From: JALQUL01 sp964556425
GTDB taxonomy: Bacteria; Pseudomonadota; Gammaproteobacteria; Burkholderiales; Burkholderiaceae_C
Reading direction: 5' to 3'
NCBI GenBank assembly: GCA_964556425.1
Contig: CAZKWC010000026.1
Span: 1-41,519 of the forward strand
DNA: 41,519 bases
Made by a program: the position numbers and the translations under genes. Under the pieces are notes generated by a model. It was not told the origin of the DNA and made no database searches. It saw nothing but the letters and a program-made list of their open reading frames with translations. How positions within the stretch are numbered: position 1 is the stretch's first letter; every line of letters starts with the position of its first letter. Below are positions 15,908 through 24,804 of the stretch, piece after piece.

Positions 15908-17326
15908 ATGGGAAAACTATTCAAATCTGTTTTTTTGAATCCTCTTTATTATTTTTTTAGATTTTTAATCCTCATGTTCCATCATCTCCAACGACTTCGT
16001 GCCAAGCTCGACATTCGTCAAACAGATCATTGGAATACCTTTATTGAGCAAACACTTCACAGCCCAGTTCAATGGCTAGTAGAACCTACTAGTGCTAGGT
16101 TAATGTGGTTAGGTGCATTTGTGATGGTACTTAATCCATTTTTTTATTGGCTATTCACTTATTATGTACCCAACACAATCGACAACTTATTTGCCAGAAG
16201 TATTATTGCTGGGTCAGGTTTATTTGTTGTTTTAACAGGCTTTAGCAAACTCTGGAAAAAGACATGGGCAATTTTTTTCCTCGTCATCATGACTTGGTTT
16301 CAGTTGCCTGTTTTTAGCTTCTGGATGTACCTATCTAATAATGGTATAGATGTTTGGTTGGCTACGAGCTTGTGTTTTATTTTAATTTTTCATATCGTAA
16401 CTGACTGGCGCGTAGCTAGCATTGGTACGCTTTTAGGATATTTAGTCGTTGGTTTTTTGTGGTGGATTTTTAACGAACCTCCTAAGATTAATGAAAAAAC
16501 ATGGGTGCTACATTTTTGTATGCTCTTATTTGTTTGGGCTTCCGCCATTATGCTGAATATTTCCAGTGCAAGTCGTCGCCAAAAACAATTGGCTGATACG
16601 CTCGCCACCATTGGCATTATGGCTCACGAATTACGTACCCCCCTTTCTGCTATTTCATTAGTTGCAGATGCGCTTGAAATTAATAAGTCCCTCTCTAATG
16701 ATTCAGCACTTCAAGACCGTTTAGAAGATTTAGCCAATAGAACCCGTGAGCTCACGCAACAAATGCATCATCAAATTGATACTCAAATTGCGAATGCCAG
16801 ACTATTAAAACTACCAGCTGGTAAAGATATTGTGGTGGCAAGTCAATTAGTTGAGCGCTCAATTAACAATTATCCATTCGTAACTGAAAAAGAGCGTCAA
16901 TGTATAAGCTTCACTGTATATAATGATTTTGAATTTATTGGCTCACACAATCAAATGCGACAAGTAATCGACAACCTTATTAAAAATGCATTAACTTCTC
17001 TGTATAAAGCAAACTCCAATTTTGAAACCGGTAGTATATCTATACTAGTCAACTCAATTCAAGAGCAAGGCATTATTCAGGTCTCTGACAAAGGCGTAGG
17101 CATTGATCCTATTTTGCAAAAATTTATTTTTTCACCTTTTTTCTCCACTAACCAACATACAGGTCATGGCTTAGGCTTGGCTTTTTGCAGGCGGGTAGTA
17201 AGTTCCACCAAAGGACAAATTTCAGTGTTAGCTAATTACTCTGGTCAAAAAGGTGCTCAATTCCTCATGACAATACCTCTACTTCAATCCACACATCAAT
17301 CATCGTCCCGAGGAGATCAAACATGA
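15908..17326 (+). CDS. CqsS-like membrane sensor histidine kinase
   Basis: A 472-residue sensor kinase. Residues about 60-205 hold six hydrophobic segments with short loops and no periplasmic domain. The text from EPTSARLMWLGAFVMV to the VASIGTLLGYLVVGFLWW segment can be lined up, from memory, with the CqsS sensor region of Vibrio (for example its ARVMAVQTLFG-like block). CqsS/LqsS kinases bind alpha-hydroxyketone autoinducers. The H-box is IMAHELRTPLS with His240. The ATPase domain shows NLIKNAL, DKGVGID and GHGLGLAFCRR, so it should be active. No receiver is attached, unlike CqsS. The start could be the ATG at 15974. The stop overlaps the response regulator start (ATGA). Confidence 0.85.
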   Translation: MGKLFKSVFLNPLYYFFRFLILMFHHLQRLRAKLDIRQTDHWNTFIEQTLHSPVQWLVEPTSARLMWLGAFVMVLNPFFYWLFTYYVPNTIDNLFARSIIAGSGLFVVLTGFSKLWKKTWAIFFLVIMTWFQLPVFSFWMYLSNNGIDVWLATSLCFILIFHIVTDWRVASIGTLLGYLVVGFLWWIFNEPPKINEKTWVLHFCMLLFVWASAIMLNISSASRRQKQLADTLATIGIMAHELRTPLSAISLVADALEINKSLSNDSALQDRLEDLANRTRELTQQMHHQIDTQIANARLLKLPAGKDIVVASQLVERSINNYPFVTEKERQCISFTVYNDFEFIGSHNQMRQVIDNLIKNALTSLYKANSNFETGSISILVNSIQEQGIIQVSDKGVGIDPILQKFIFSPFFSTNQHTGHGLGLAFCRRVVSSTKGQISVLANYSGQKGAQFLMTIPLLQSTHQSSSRGDQT

Positions 17327-18309
17327 CGTTTCCGCTCTACCGTCGGCCCACTTCAGTCGTTTTATTAGACGACGATGTTCGTTTTCTAGATTTAGTCGGT
17401 GTCGTATTGCCTCCTCATTGGGCAATTAAATTATTTTCAGAACCACAGACTCTTCTTAATTACCTAGAAAACGATACCAAAATTCACGAAGAAGAAAATT
17501 GGGTACATCGTGAAATTGTGGGTGCAGCTCGTGAAGGCCAATCGGCTATGCAAGCCATTTTGCAATACTGGAAAGACAAAGGCATTAGCCGTTATAGTTT
17601 AAGCAGTGTCTGTGTATTAGACTATTCCATGCCCCAAATGACGGGGGTTGAAGTCTTAGAAAAAATTCAGCACTGGAATGGATTTAGAATTTTATTAACG
17701 GGTCAAGCCGATGAAATGTTAGCCATTCGTACTTTTAACCAAGGTTTAATTCAGCAGTTTATACCCAAACAAAGCCGTGATATGGCTAAACGTCTCATTG
17801 AAGCTATTAACAAGCTAATGAATGAAACAGCTGGTCAACTCGATAAAATCTGGTTAGGTAGTCTCACTAAAGACCAACATAACTTATTACAAAAGCCTCA
17901 TATCACCGAAAAACTGCTAGAGCTAATCCAGCAATATCAATGGACTGAATATGTGGTGATTGGTGCACCATTTGGTATTTTGGGTCTTAATAAAGATGGC
18001 CAAGCTTCATGGTTGCAAATAGAGAGCCAACAAGGCCTTAGAAGTTGGGATGATTTACTCGAAGTAGCACAATCAGAAGGACTGCCAGAACCACAGCTTC
18101 AAGCCCTAGCCACTGGTGAGTGCATGATTGACCTTGAACTTCGTTTTGCGCTTGGCGATGATAGCCCAAGTCAAGTCAGCCCCATTATTATGCTTTGCCC
18201 CAATGAAGGTGTCACTGCAGCTGTTTTTAACATTAAAGACGAATATAGCCCTGGCTTACAAAACAGTTGGTCATATTATTTAACTACCCTACCTAAGCGC
18301 AAAGCCTAA
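17323..18309 (+). CDS. Response regulator with extended receiver and unknown output domain
   Basis: A 328-residue partner of the kinase, translationally coupled to it. The N-terminal receiver has the acidic pocket Asp16-Asp18 (LLDDD), the phosphoacceptor Asp100 in VCVLDYSMPQMTG, a Thr in ILLTGQADE and a Lys in FIPKQS. The distance from pocket to phosphoacceptor is about 84 residues instead of the usual 40-45, so 35-40 residues are inserted. The C-terminal part (about 165-328) has no helix-turn-helix, GGDEF, EAL or HD-GYP motif. The stretch YVVIGAPFGILGLNKDGQASWLQIES looks PAS-like. LqsR of Legionella also pairs a receiver with a non-HTH domain, so a related role in quorum signalling is possible but unproven. 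Confidence 0.8.
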   Translation: MTFPLYRRPTSVVLLDDDVRFLDLVGVVLPPHWAIKLFSEPQTLLNYLENDTKIHEEENWVHREIVGAAREGQSAMQAILQYWKDKGISRYSLSSVCVLDYSMPQMTGVEVLEKIQHWNGFRILLTGQADEMLAIRTFNQGLIQQFIPKQSRDMAKRLIEAINKLMNETAGQLDKIWLGSLTKDQHNLLQKPHITEKLLELIQQYQWTEYVVIGAPFGILGLNKDGQASWLQIESQQGLRSWDDLLEVAQSEGLPEPQLQALATGECMIDLELRFALGDDSPSQVSPIIMLCPNEGVTAAVFNIKDEYSPGLQNSWSYYLTTLPKRKA

Positions 18310-18335
18310 GTTTTAGCATATTTATTTTGCCAAAC

Positions 18336-18362
18336 AAAAAAAGGGGCATTGCCCCTTTTTTT
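18336..18362. terminator. Bidirectional terminator
   Basis: Seven A, GGGGC-ATT-GCCCC (18343-18355), then seven T. It serves the response regulator on the plus strand and the persulfide dioxygenase gene, whose stop is at 18370, on the minus strand. Confidence 0.85.
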
Positions 18363-18369
18363 GTGCTTG

Positions 18370-19491
18370 TTAACCTTGTCTCCAAGGCAGACCACGCATA
18401 CGCCAACCACCTTTTTTGCCACGTTGGGCGTTTTCATTAGGATCGCCCTCAAAGCCTTCTAAAATATTGTAAGCCGTTAAACCCAACTCAGTGGCCCTTT
18501 TTGCAGCCGCAATTGACCTCACACCACTTCTACACAAGAGCATGACTTTTTGATCAGGCTTGACTGCAGCTTGAATCATGGCATCAAACTGCGGGTTCAT
18601 GGCCATACCAGGCCATTGTTTCCAAGCAATCGCTACTGCGCCAGGCACAAAACCCACCCACTCACGCTCCGCATCGGTGCGTACATCGACCATTATTGCC
18701 TGATCAGACTGTAGCCATGAGTAAGCTAGTTCTGGGCTAATATCACCTGCATAGGCCTCGGCTTCTTGCTCAAACAAGCGATTTTTACCAATTCCGTCTG
18801 CATCATGACGCAAGCCAGATGTTAAATTAGCTGGCACTGCAATATCAATTAACTTTGGTTTGGGTAAATCAAGGGCTTGCATAATGGCAATAAACTCATC
18901 TTGTGTTTTTCCTGCTAAACGACTATTGCCTAACTTTTCTTGGCCAATAGTAGATTGGGTTCTACCTTGGTAATCATGGCCTGGCCACACAATCGTATCG
19001 TCTGACAATGTAAACAACTGTTGGGTAATGCTTTTGTATAAATCACTGGCACTGCCCGATTGAAAATCAGTGCGTCCACAACCATTAATTAACAAAGTGT
19101 CGCCTGTAAAAACATGTTTACCCCATACAAAACTCATACTGCCAGCAGTGTGACCTGGAGTGTGCAAGGCTTTTAGAGTTTGAACACCAAAACTGAGCTC
19201 ATCTAAATGCTGTAATTGAATAGTGGCAGTGGTAATGGCACAACCGGCTGGAGCGGCTGTTTTAGCACCCGTATGCTCGGCAAGTTTTCCAGCACTGGTC
19301 ACATGGTCAGCATGGGCATGGGTTTCAATTGAATACACCAACTTCACACCATACTGCCTAATCACCGACAAATCTCTCTCAATTTGTTCGTCAACTGGGT
19401 CAATAATAATGGCTTGACGACTATCTTGATCAATTAACAAATAGGTATAGGTAAAGGAAGCAGGATCAAACAACTGAATAGGGCTCATCAT
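18370..19491 (-). CDS. Persulfide dioxygenase-rhodanese fusion protein
   Basis: A 373-residue fusion. The N-terminal metallo-beta-lactamase domain is of ETHE1/persulfide dioxygenase type: HxHxDH at His58-His60-Asp62-His63, GHTAGSMSF, and FTGDTLLINGCGRTDFQSG with the typical Asp and Arg. The C-terminal rhodanese domain (about 255-373) has the active-site loop CRSGVRS with Cys320. Such fusions oxidise glutathione persulfide to sulfite and thiosulfate, and the rhodanese half moves sulfur between the two. It works in hydrogen sulfide detoxification in the cytoplasm. The start has a GGAG site 8 bases upstream; the second ATG is also possible. No sulfide:quinone oxidoreductase gene is adjacent. Confidence 0.9.
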   Translation of the reverse strand: MMSPIQLFDPASFTYTYLLIDQDSRQAIIIDPVDEQIERDLSVIRQYGVKLVYSIETHAHADHVTSAGKLAEHTGAKTAAPAGCAITTATIQLQHLDELSFGVQTLKALHTPGHTAGSMSFVWGKHVFTGDTLLINGCGRTDFQSGSASDLYKSITQQLFTLSDDTIVWPGHDYQGRTQSTIGQEKLGNSRLAGKTQDEFIAIMQALDLPKPKLIDIAVPANLTSGLRHDADGIGKNRLFEQEAEAYAGDISPELAYSWLQSDQAIMVDVRTDAEREWVGFVPGAVAIAWKQWPGMAMNPQFDAMIQAAVKPDQKVMLLCRSGVRSIAAAKRATELGLTAYNILEGFEGDPNENAQRGKKGGWRMRGLPWRQG

Positions 19492-19883
19492 GACAAGATC
19501 TCCAAAATCAAAAAAATAGAATTGATAAAAATTGATTTCTAATAAAAGTTAAGTATATGAGAAACCTGTAGCAAAACTCCCTAACGCATTGATGGTGATG
19601 GCTTGGGTGACCTGTTAGCTTGGTTGATTCACCCGTAATCATGGTTATTGATTAAAAAACTAACTCAACAAGTTAGCCTTTGCCGACTAAGCCTCCAATA
19701 CTCGTCTCAATTTTTGCTACCTACTTTATAAGCAAGTACTCATATAAACAATAATCTTAACCGAGTCCTTATTTTTCATCTAGTCAGTTGTAGAAAAAAA
19801 CGTTACTATTATGCATTTACGTTTACGTAAACGTAAAGTAAGCCTAACATTGCACAGTAGAAGCATTACCCTAAGGATGTAGC
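19492..19883. promoter_or_regulatory. Divergent region upstream of icmF
   Basis: 392 bases between divergent genes. Apart from the 22-bp palindrome (own entry) I see only a weak repeat, GGGTGA (19605-19610) with TCACCC (19629-19634), and AT-rich stretches with possible -10 hexamers such as TATTAT at 19807. There is no cobalamin riboswitch signature, although the downstream enzyme uses B12. Confidence 0.4.
19816..19837. promoter_or_regulatory. Perfect 22-bp palindromic operator upstream of icmF
   Basis: The half site TTTACGTTTAC is followed directly by its exact reverse complement, and each half holds two TTTACG-like units. It ends 46 bases before the icmF start. From memory, MerR-type LiuR regulators of branched-chain amino acid and acyl-CoA breakdown bind sites with a TTTACGTTTACGTAAA-like core, which would suit isobutyryl-CoA metabolism. 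No such regulator gene is in the window. Confidence 0.7.
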
Positions 19884-22800
19884 ATGACTGATTTGTCTCA
19901 AGATTTTAAAGCGCTTGCCAATTACCGCCCCAAAAACAAAGTTCGTTTTGTTACTGCGGCCAGTTTATTTGATGGTCATGATGCTTCTATCAACATCATG
20001 CGCAGAATTTTGCAAAGCATGGGTGCCGAGGTTATTCATTTAGGCCATAACCGCAGTGTCGACGAAGTAGTCACTGCCGCCTTGCAAGAAGACGCCCAAG
20101 GCATTGCCATGAGCTCCTATCAAGGTGGCCATGTCGAATATTTTAAATACATGGTCGATTTACTTAATGCGCGTGGCGGCTCTCACATTAAAGTGTTTGG
20201 TGGCGGTGGCGGTGTGATTGTGCCAAGCGAAATTCGTGAATTACACGATTATGGTGTAGCGCATATTTTCAGCCCAGAGGACGGTCAACGCATGGGCTTA
20301 CAAGGCATGATTGGTGAAATGGTCATGCGCTGCGATGTCGATTTAAGCTCTTATGCTCCACAACAAATCAATGCCATTCAAGGTCACAACGAAACCGCTT
20401 GGCGCAGCTTGGCTCAACTCATTACCGCACTAGAAAACGAAACTGCCAACAGTACTTTAGTGGCTGAAATCAAAGCAGCAGCCAGCCAAAAACAAGTTCC
20501 TGTTTTAGGTATTACTGGCACTGGTGGTGCAGGAAAATCAAGCCTAACCGATGAATTAATTCGTCGATTCCGTTTAGATCAATCCGATCAACTCCGTATT
20601 GCCGTCATTAGTATTGACCCCTCACGCCGTAAATCTGGTGGTGCATTATTAGGCGACCGCATTCGTATGAATGCAATTAACCCATGGCAAAAAACCGCTG
20701 GCGGTAGTGGCGAACAACGTGTGTTTATGCGCAGCCTTGCGACCCGAGATTTTGGTAGCGAAATTAGCGCCGCCTTACCCGATGTGATTGCAGCCTGTAA
20801 AGTAGCGGGTTTTGATTTTATTATTGTTGAAACCTCTGGTATTGGCCAAGGTGATGCCGCTATTGTTCCGCATGTAGATGTACCTATGTATGTTATGACG
20901 CCAGAATTTGGCGCAGCTAGTCAACTTGAAAAAATTGATATGCTCGATTTTGCCGAGTTTGTAGCCATTAATAAATTCGATAGAAAAGGGGCTCAAGACG
21001 CCCTGCGTGATGTAGCTAAACAAGTACAACGCAATAAAGAAGCCTTTACCACTCCCACAGAACAAATGCCAGTTTTTGGCACAATGGCTGCCCGTTTTAA
21101 TGATGATGGCGTTACCGCTCTGTACCAAGCCATTCTAGAAAAACTCACTAGTCTTGGTTTAAAAGTTTCAGCTAGCCAGTTGCCAAAAGTAAATGTTAGG
21201 CATAGCACCAACCAATCACCAGTAGTTCCTGCCACTAAAACACGTTACCTCGCCGAAATTAGTGAAACCGTAAGAGGCTATAAGAAAAAAGCCCGTGAAC
21301 AAGCTATCTTGGCACGTGAAGCACAACAATTACGTGCTGCCTCACGTATGCTAAAAATAGACCGCCCACTGCGTGCCCCAGCCAGCGAAGCAACAGCAGA
21401 AATGGCTTTGCAACGCGAAGAGAGAATGGATAATGCAGCCCGTAAATTATTAACTCAATGGCCAGATATGCAAAAAGCATATGCAGGTGATGAATACGTT
21501 GTCAAAATTCGCGACAAAGAAATTCGCACTGCATTAACAAGTAAATCTTTATCTGGCACTACTATTCGTAAAGTGGCTCTACCCACCTATGAAGACCATG
21601 GTGAAATCTTAAAATGGCTGATGCTAGAAAATGTTCCAGGCAGCTATCCCTATACCGCTGGTACCTTTGCATTCAAGCGTGAAAACGAAGACCCAACCCG
21701 TATGTTTGCTGGTGAAGGCGACCCATTCCGCACCAATAAGCGTTTTAAACTGCTAAGCGAAGGCATGCCAGCCAAGCGTTTATCTACCGCTTTTGACTCT
21801 GTGACTTTGTACGGTAACAACCCCGACCCACGTCCCGATATTTACGGCAAAGTAGGCAACTCTGGTGTTTCAATTGCCACTTTAGAAGACATGAAAGTCT
21901 TATATGGTGGTTTTGACTTATGCAATCCTAGCACCAGTGTGAGCATGACCATTAACGGTCCTGCGCCCTCTATCTTGGCGATGTTCATGAACACTGCCAT
22001 TGATCAAAACATTGAAAAATTTAAAACCGACAATGGCCGTGAACCCACAGAAACCGAAACTGCCAAAATCAAAGAATGGGTTTTAGAAAATGTGCGTGGC
22101 ACTGTTCAAGCCGACATCTTAAAAGAAGATCAAGGTCAAAACACCTGTATTTTTAGCACTGAATTTAGTCTCAAAGTAATGGGTGATATTGCTCAATATT
22201 TTGTTCATAACAAAGTCAGAAATTTTTACAGCGTGTCTATTAGTGGCTACCATATTGCAGAAGCGGGTGCCAACCCGATTAGCCAATTGGCCTTTACTTT
22301 ATCCAATGGTTTTACCTTTGTAGAAGCCTATTTGGCCAGAGGCATGCATATTGATGATTTTGCTCCTAACTTAAGTTTCTTCTTTAGTAACGGTATGGAC
22401 CCAGAATACACCGTACTAGGCCGAGTGGCTCGTCGTATTTGGGCAGTGGCCATGAAAGAAAAATATGGTGCCAACGAGCGTAGTCAAAAACTCAAATACC
22501 ATATTCAAACCAGTGGTCGTAGCCTGCATGCGCAAGAAATTCAGTTCAATGATATTCGCACCACCTTGCAAGCTTTAATTGCCATTTACGATAACTGCAA
22601 CAGCCTGCACACCAATGCTTTCGATGAGGCCATTACCACTCCTACCGAAGACAGCGTGCGCCGCGCCATGGCTATTCAACTCATTATTAATCGTGAGTGG
22701 GGCTTAGCCAAAAACGAAAACCCAAGCCAAGGTGCCTTCATTATTGATGAACTCACCGAGCTCTTAGAAGAAGCGGTGTTATCTGAATTTGAACGCATTT

Positions 22801-23195
22801 CTGAACGTGGTGGTGTATTAGGTGCCATGGAAACAGGTTACCAACGTGGCAAGATTCAAGATGAATCTATGCATTACGAAATGCTCAAACACACAGGCGA
22901 ATTACCTATTATTGGTGTTAATACCTTCCGCAATCCTAAAGGCGATGAGGTAATGGATAAGCTTGAATTAGCTCGCTCCACAGAGGAAGAAAAGCAAAGT
23001 CAATTGAACCGATTAGCAGATTTCCATGAACGCAATAAAGAACAAGCGCCAATTCAATTAGCCCGCTTACAAAAAGCCGTCATTGAAAACGACAACGTTT
23101 TTGAAGTATTAATGGATGCGGTAAGAGTCTGTTCATTAGGTCAAATTACCGACGCTCTTTTCCAAGTAGGTGGACAATATCGTCGTAATATGTAA
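19884..23195 (+). CDS. icmF: Fused isobutyryl-CoA mutase IcmF
   Basis: Adenosylcobalamin enzyme that interconverts isobutyryl-CoA and n-butyryl-CoA, with its own GTPase chaperone built in. It has 1103 residues, near the usual length. Domains in order: B12 binding (FDGHDAS with cobalt-ligand His32, then GGGGGVIVPSE); a MeaI-type G domain with P-loop GITGTGGAGKSSL at about 209-221, SIDPSRRKSGGALLGDRIRM and NKFD; a linker; and the mutase domain from about residue 560, with PGSYPYTAGTFAFKRENEDPTRMFAGEG, FDSVTLYG and SVSMTINGPAP. These texts are of IcmF type, not methylmalonyl-CoA mutase. An AAGGAT site precedes the ATG. It stands alone, with a perfect palindrome upstream. Confidence 0.95.
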   Translation: MTDLSQDFKALANYRPKNKVRFVTAASLFDGHDASINIMRRILQSMGAEVIHLGHNRSVDEVVTAALQEDAQGIAMSSYQGGHVEYFKYMVDLLNARGGSHIKVFGGGGGVIVPSEIRELHDYGVAHIFSPEDGQRMGLQGMIGEMVMRCDVDLSSYAPQQINAIQGHNETAWRSLAQLITALENETANSTLVAEIKAAASQKQVPVLGITGTGGAGKSSLTDELIRRFRLDQSDQLRIAVISIDPSRRKSGGALLGDRIRMNAINPWQKTAGGSGEQRVFMRSLATRDFGSEISAALPDVIAACKVAGFDFIIVETSGIGQGDAAIVPHVDVPMYVMTPEFGAASQLEKIDMLDFAEFVAINKFDRKGAQDALRDVAKQVQRNKEAFTTPTEQMPVFGTMAARFNDDGVTALYQAILEKLTSLGLKVSASQLPKVNVRHSTNQSPVVPATKTRYLAEISETVRGYKKKAREQAILAREAQQLRAASRMLKIDRPLRAPASEATAEMALQREERMDNAARKLLTQWPDMQKAYAGDEYVVKIRDKEIRTALTSKSLSGTTIRKVALPTYEDHGEILKWLMLENVPGSYPYTAGTFAFKRENEDPTRMFAGEGDPFRTNKRFKLLSEGMPAKRLSTAFDSVTLYGNNPDPRPDIYGKVGNSGVSIATLEDMKVLYGGFDLCNPSTSVSMTINGPAPSILAMFMNTAIDQNIEKFKTDNGREPTETETAKIKEWVLENVRGTVQADILKEDQGQNTCIFSTEFSLKVMGDIAQYFVHNKVRNFYSVSISGYHIAEAGANPISQLAFTLSNGFTFVEAYLARGMHIDDFAPNLSFFFSNGMDPEYTVLGRVARRIWAVAMKEKYGANERSQKLKYHIQTSGRSLHAQEIQFNDIRTTLQALIAIYDNCNSLHTNAFDEAITTPTEDSVRRAMAIQLIINREWGLAKNENPSQGAFIIDELTELLEEAVLSEFERISERGGVLGAMETGYQRGKIQDESMHYEMLKHTGELPIIGVNTFRNPKGDEVMDKLELARSTEEEKQSQLNRLADFHERNKEQAPIQLARLQKAVIENDNVFEVLMDAVRVCSLGQITDALFQVGGQYRRNM

Positions 23196-23216
23196 TTGAT
23201 TTTTTCGTGATTCAAA

Positions 23217-23247
23217 GCGGATGTTGTTCACAACATCCGCTTTTTTT
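23217..23247 (+). terminator. Terminator after icmF
   Basis: A 10-bp perfect stem, GCGGATGTTG (23217-23226) with CAACATCCGC (23231-23240), loop TTCA, followed by seven T. It touches the stop codon of the convergent gene. Confidence 0.88.
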
Positions 23248-24052
23248 ATGAGCGTTTAAACTGCGTCAAATGTGACTGAATTTCTTGATAGAGATTTTTG
23301 ACCCACTGAGGTTTTTTAGGCAATGAAAAATGAGGATTGACTCTAAAATCAGTTGGGCTAATTAAAATCTTAGTCAAAGAGGTACGCACCAAAGCAGATA
23401 ATATAAATAAATCTTCAGCAGTTTGATCTCCCATGGCGAGGCAACCAATCGAGACTTCATTGCCATGAATCATAATGTCGCCACCTAAACTTCTGCGACC
23501 TTCTTTTTTGGCCATCATGCGATCAAAATCATTGGGATAATTTAAACGTAGTGCAACATGATATTTGCTATTAGGATTAAAGGCATTTGCCTCGTACAAA
23601 CCTTCAGGTACTTGAGCATCACCTTCTTTTAATTTGGGGCCTAAATCACCACTGGTTTTAAGCACAGGGTAAGCATGCAAAAACTTCCACTCATTAAAAT
23701 TGTGGCCTTTTGCATAAACTTCTAATACTTTTGCATCTTTAAAGACCACATAGGCTAACTCATTAGGCGGATAGGCAATGCCAGCATCAATAAATTTTTG
23801 CTCTAAACGACTAGCAACCTTACCCCCTAACTGTTCAATTCGCTCTTGAAGGGTGTAACGAGTATCAAGACCGTCCATGGTAAAGTTAAATTGAACAATA
23901 TCAGATTTTGAGATAGCACCAGGAACAGGAGGTTCTGGCGGGTCATCATAATACTGTGCTCTTGCAAGGGGCGAGCTCAAACAAACTGCAGTCAAAACTA
24001 TTTTTAAATAGACGGCTAAATTATTTAAAGAATGGGTTCTGAAGGTAGGCAT
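23246..24052 (-). CDS. Periplasmic L,D-transpeptidase-fold protein, YafK/DpaA type
   Basis: A 268-residue exported protein. The N-terminal signal sequence (about LKIVLTAVCLSSPLARA) is followed by a mature part with the YkuD catalytic block IMIHGNEVSIGCLAMGD, including His, Ser and the nucleophile Cys. The spacing and the SIGCLAMGD text are of the YafK/DpaA branch, which in E. coli removes Braun lipoprotein from peptidoglycan rather than making crosslinks. That activity here is inferred. Last gene of a probable three-gene unit on the minus strand (transporter, HAD, this), 27 bases after the HAD gene. Confidence 0.85.
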   Translation of the reverse strand: MPTFRTHSLNNLAVYLKIVLTAVCLSSPLARAQYYDDPPEPPVPGAISKSDIVQFNFTMDGLDTRYTLQERIEQLGGKVASRLEQKFIDAGIAYPPNELAYVVFKDAKVLEVYAKGHNFNEWKFLHAYPVLKTSGDLGPKLKEGDAQVPEGLYEANAFNPNSKYHVALRLNYPNDFDRMMAKKEGRRSLGGDIMIHGNEVSIGCLAMGDQTAEDLFILSALVRTSLTKILISPTDFRVNPHFSLPKKPQWVKNLYQEIQSHLTQFKRS

Positions 24053-24079
24053 AAAGGTGACTCATAAAAAGATATTTTT

Positions 24080-24784
24080 TCATCTTGATTGAACACCTAA
24101 TTGACTTGCCAAATCTATCAAATCCTTGGCGTGAAAATCATTCATACCATTATCGGAAACATCTTTTATGCAAGTACGGCCTAACTCTAAAGGTCGCTCT
24201 ATATAAGCGGTTTTTAAGCCGCAATTTTTAGCGGCTAATAAATCATCCTGATGGGCAGCTACCATTAATACTTGGCTAGGTAAAACATCAAAAATTTTAG
24301 CAACACCTAAATACGTGGCAGGCGATGGCTTGTATTGATGAAAATTTTCGGCTGATAAAATACAATCCCAAGGCAGTTGGGCATTCTTGGCCATGTGGGT
24401 TAATAAAGCAATATTGCCATTCGATAAACTAGTCAAAACGTATTGCTGTTTTAAGGCTAACATTCCTTGCACCGTATCGGACCAAGCAGGTAGTCGATGC
24501 CAAACTTTATTAAATTGTATTTTTTGCTCTTCGCTTAAATGGCTCACACCAAAATCGAGCAAAATGTCATCTAATATTTGTCGATGTAAATCATCAATTA
24601 AAGTCCAAGGTTTTTGCCCCGACATGACTTTTGCCATAGCGGGTACATAACCATTGCGCCAAGCTAAAGCAAAGGCGTTAGCGTCAATAGCAGGCAATAA
24701 GGCCTGTGTTTCTCGCATTACTCCAGTATGCCAATCGACTACCGTTCCAAACACATCAAAGGCTAAAATTTTAATCGACTGCAT
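24080..24784 (-). CDS. HAD-family hydrolase, L-2-haloacid dehalogenase type II
   Basis: A 234-residue soluble HAD enzyme. Seen: motif I FDVFGTVVDWH with the nucleophile Asp10, motif II TSLSNGN, motif III YKPSPATYLG with the Lys, and motif IV MVAAHQDDLLAAKNCGLKTAYIERPLE. This is the pattern of (S)-2-haloacid dehalogenases, which replace the halogen of 2-haloacids by a hydroxyl group. Many members annotated this way have unknown natural substrates, so the reaction is a family guess. It lies 20 bases after the transporter gene and is probably co-transcribed. Confidence 0.86.
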   Translation of the reverse strand: MQSIKILAFDVFGTVVDWHTGVMRETQALLPAIDANAFALAWRNGYVPAMAKVMSGQKPWTLIDDLHRQILDDILLDFGVSHLSEEQKIQFNKVWHRLPAWSDTVQGMLALKQQYVLTSLSNGNIALLTHMAKNAQLPWDCILSAENFHQYKPSPATYLGVAKIFDVLPSQVLMVAAHQDDLLAAKNCGLKTAYIERPLELGRTCIKDVSDNGMNDFHAKDLIDLASQLGVQSR

Positions 24785-24804
24785 ATGGACTTTCTAAACC
24801 AAAC

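Noticed and set aside
15747..15938. 63-codon hydrophobic frame before the kinase
   Set aside because: AT-rich chance frame that overlaps the kinase start, with no ribosome site and no family text.
19492..19883. Cobalamin riboswitch before the B12 enzyme icmF
   Set aside because: No B12-box-like sequence or suitable stems; the clear signal there is a DNA palindrome.
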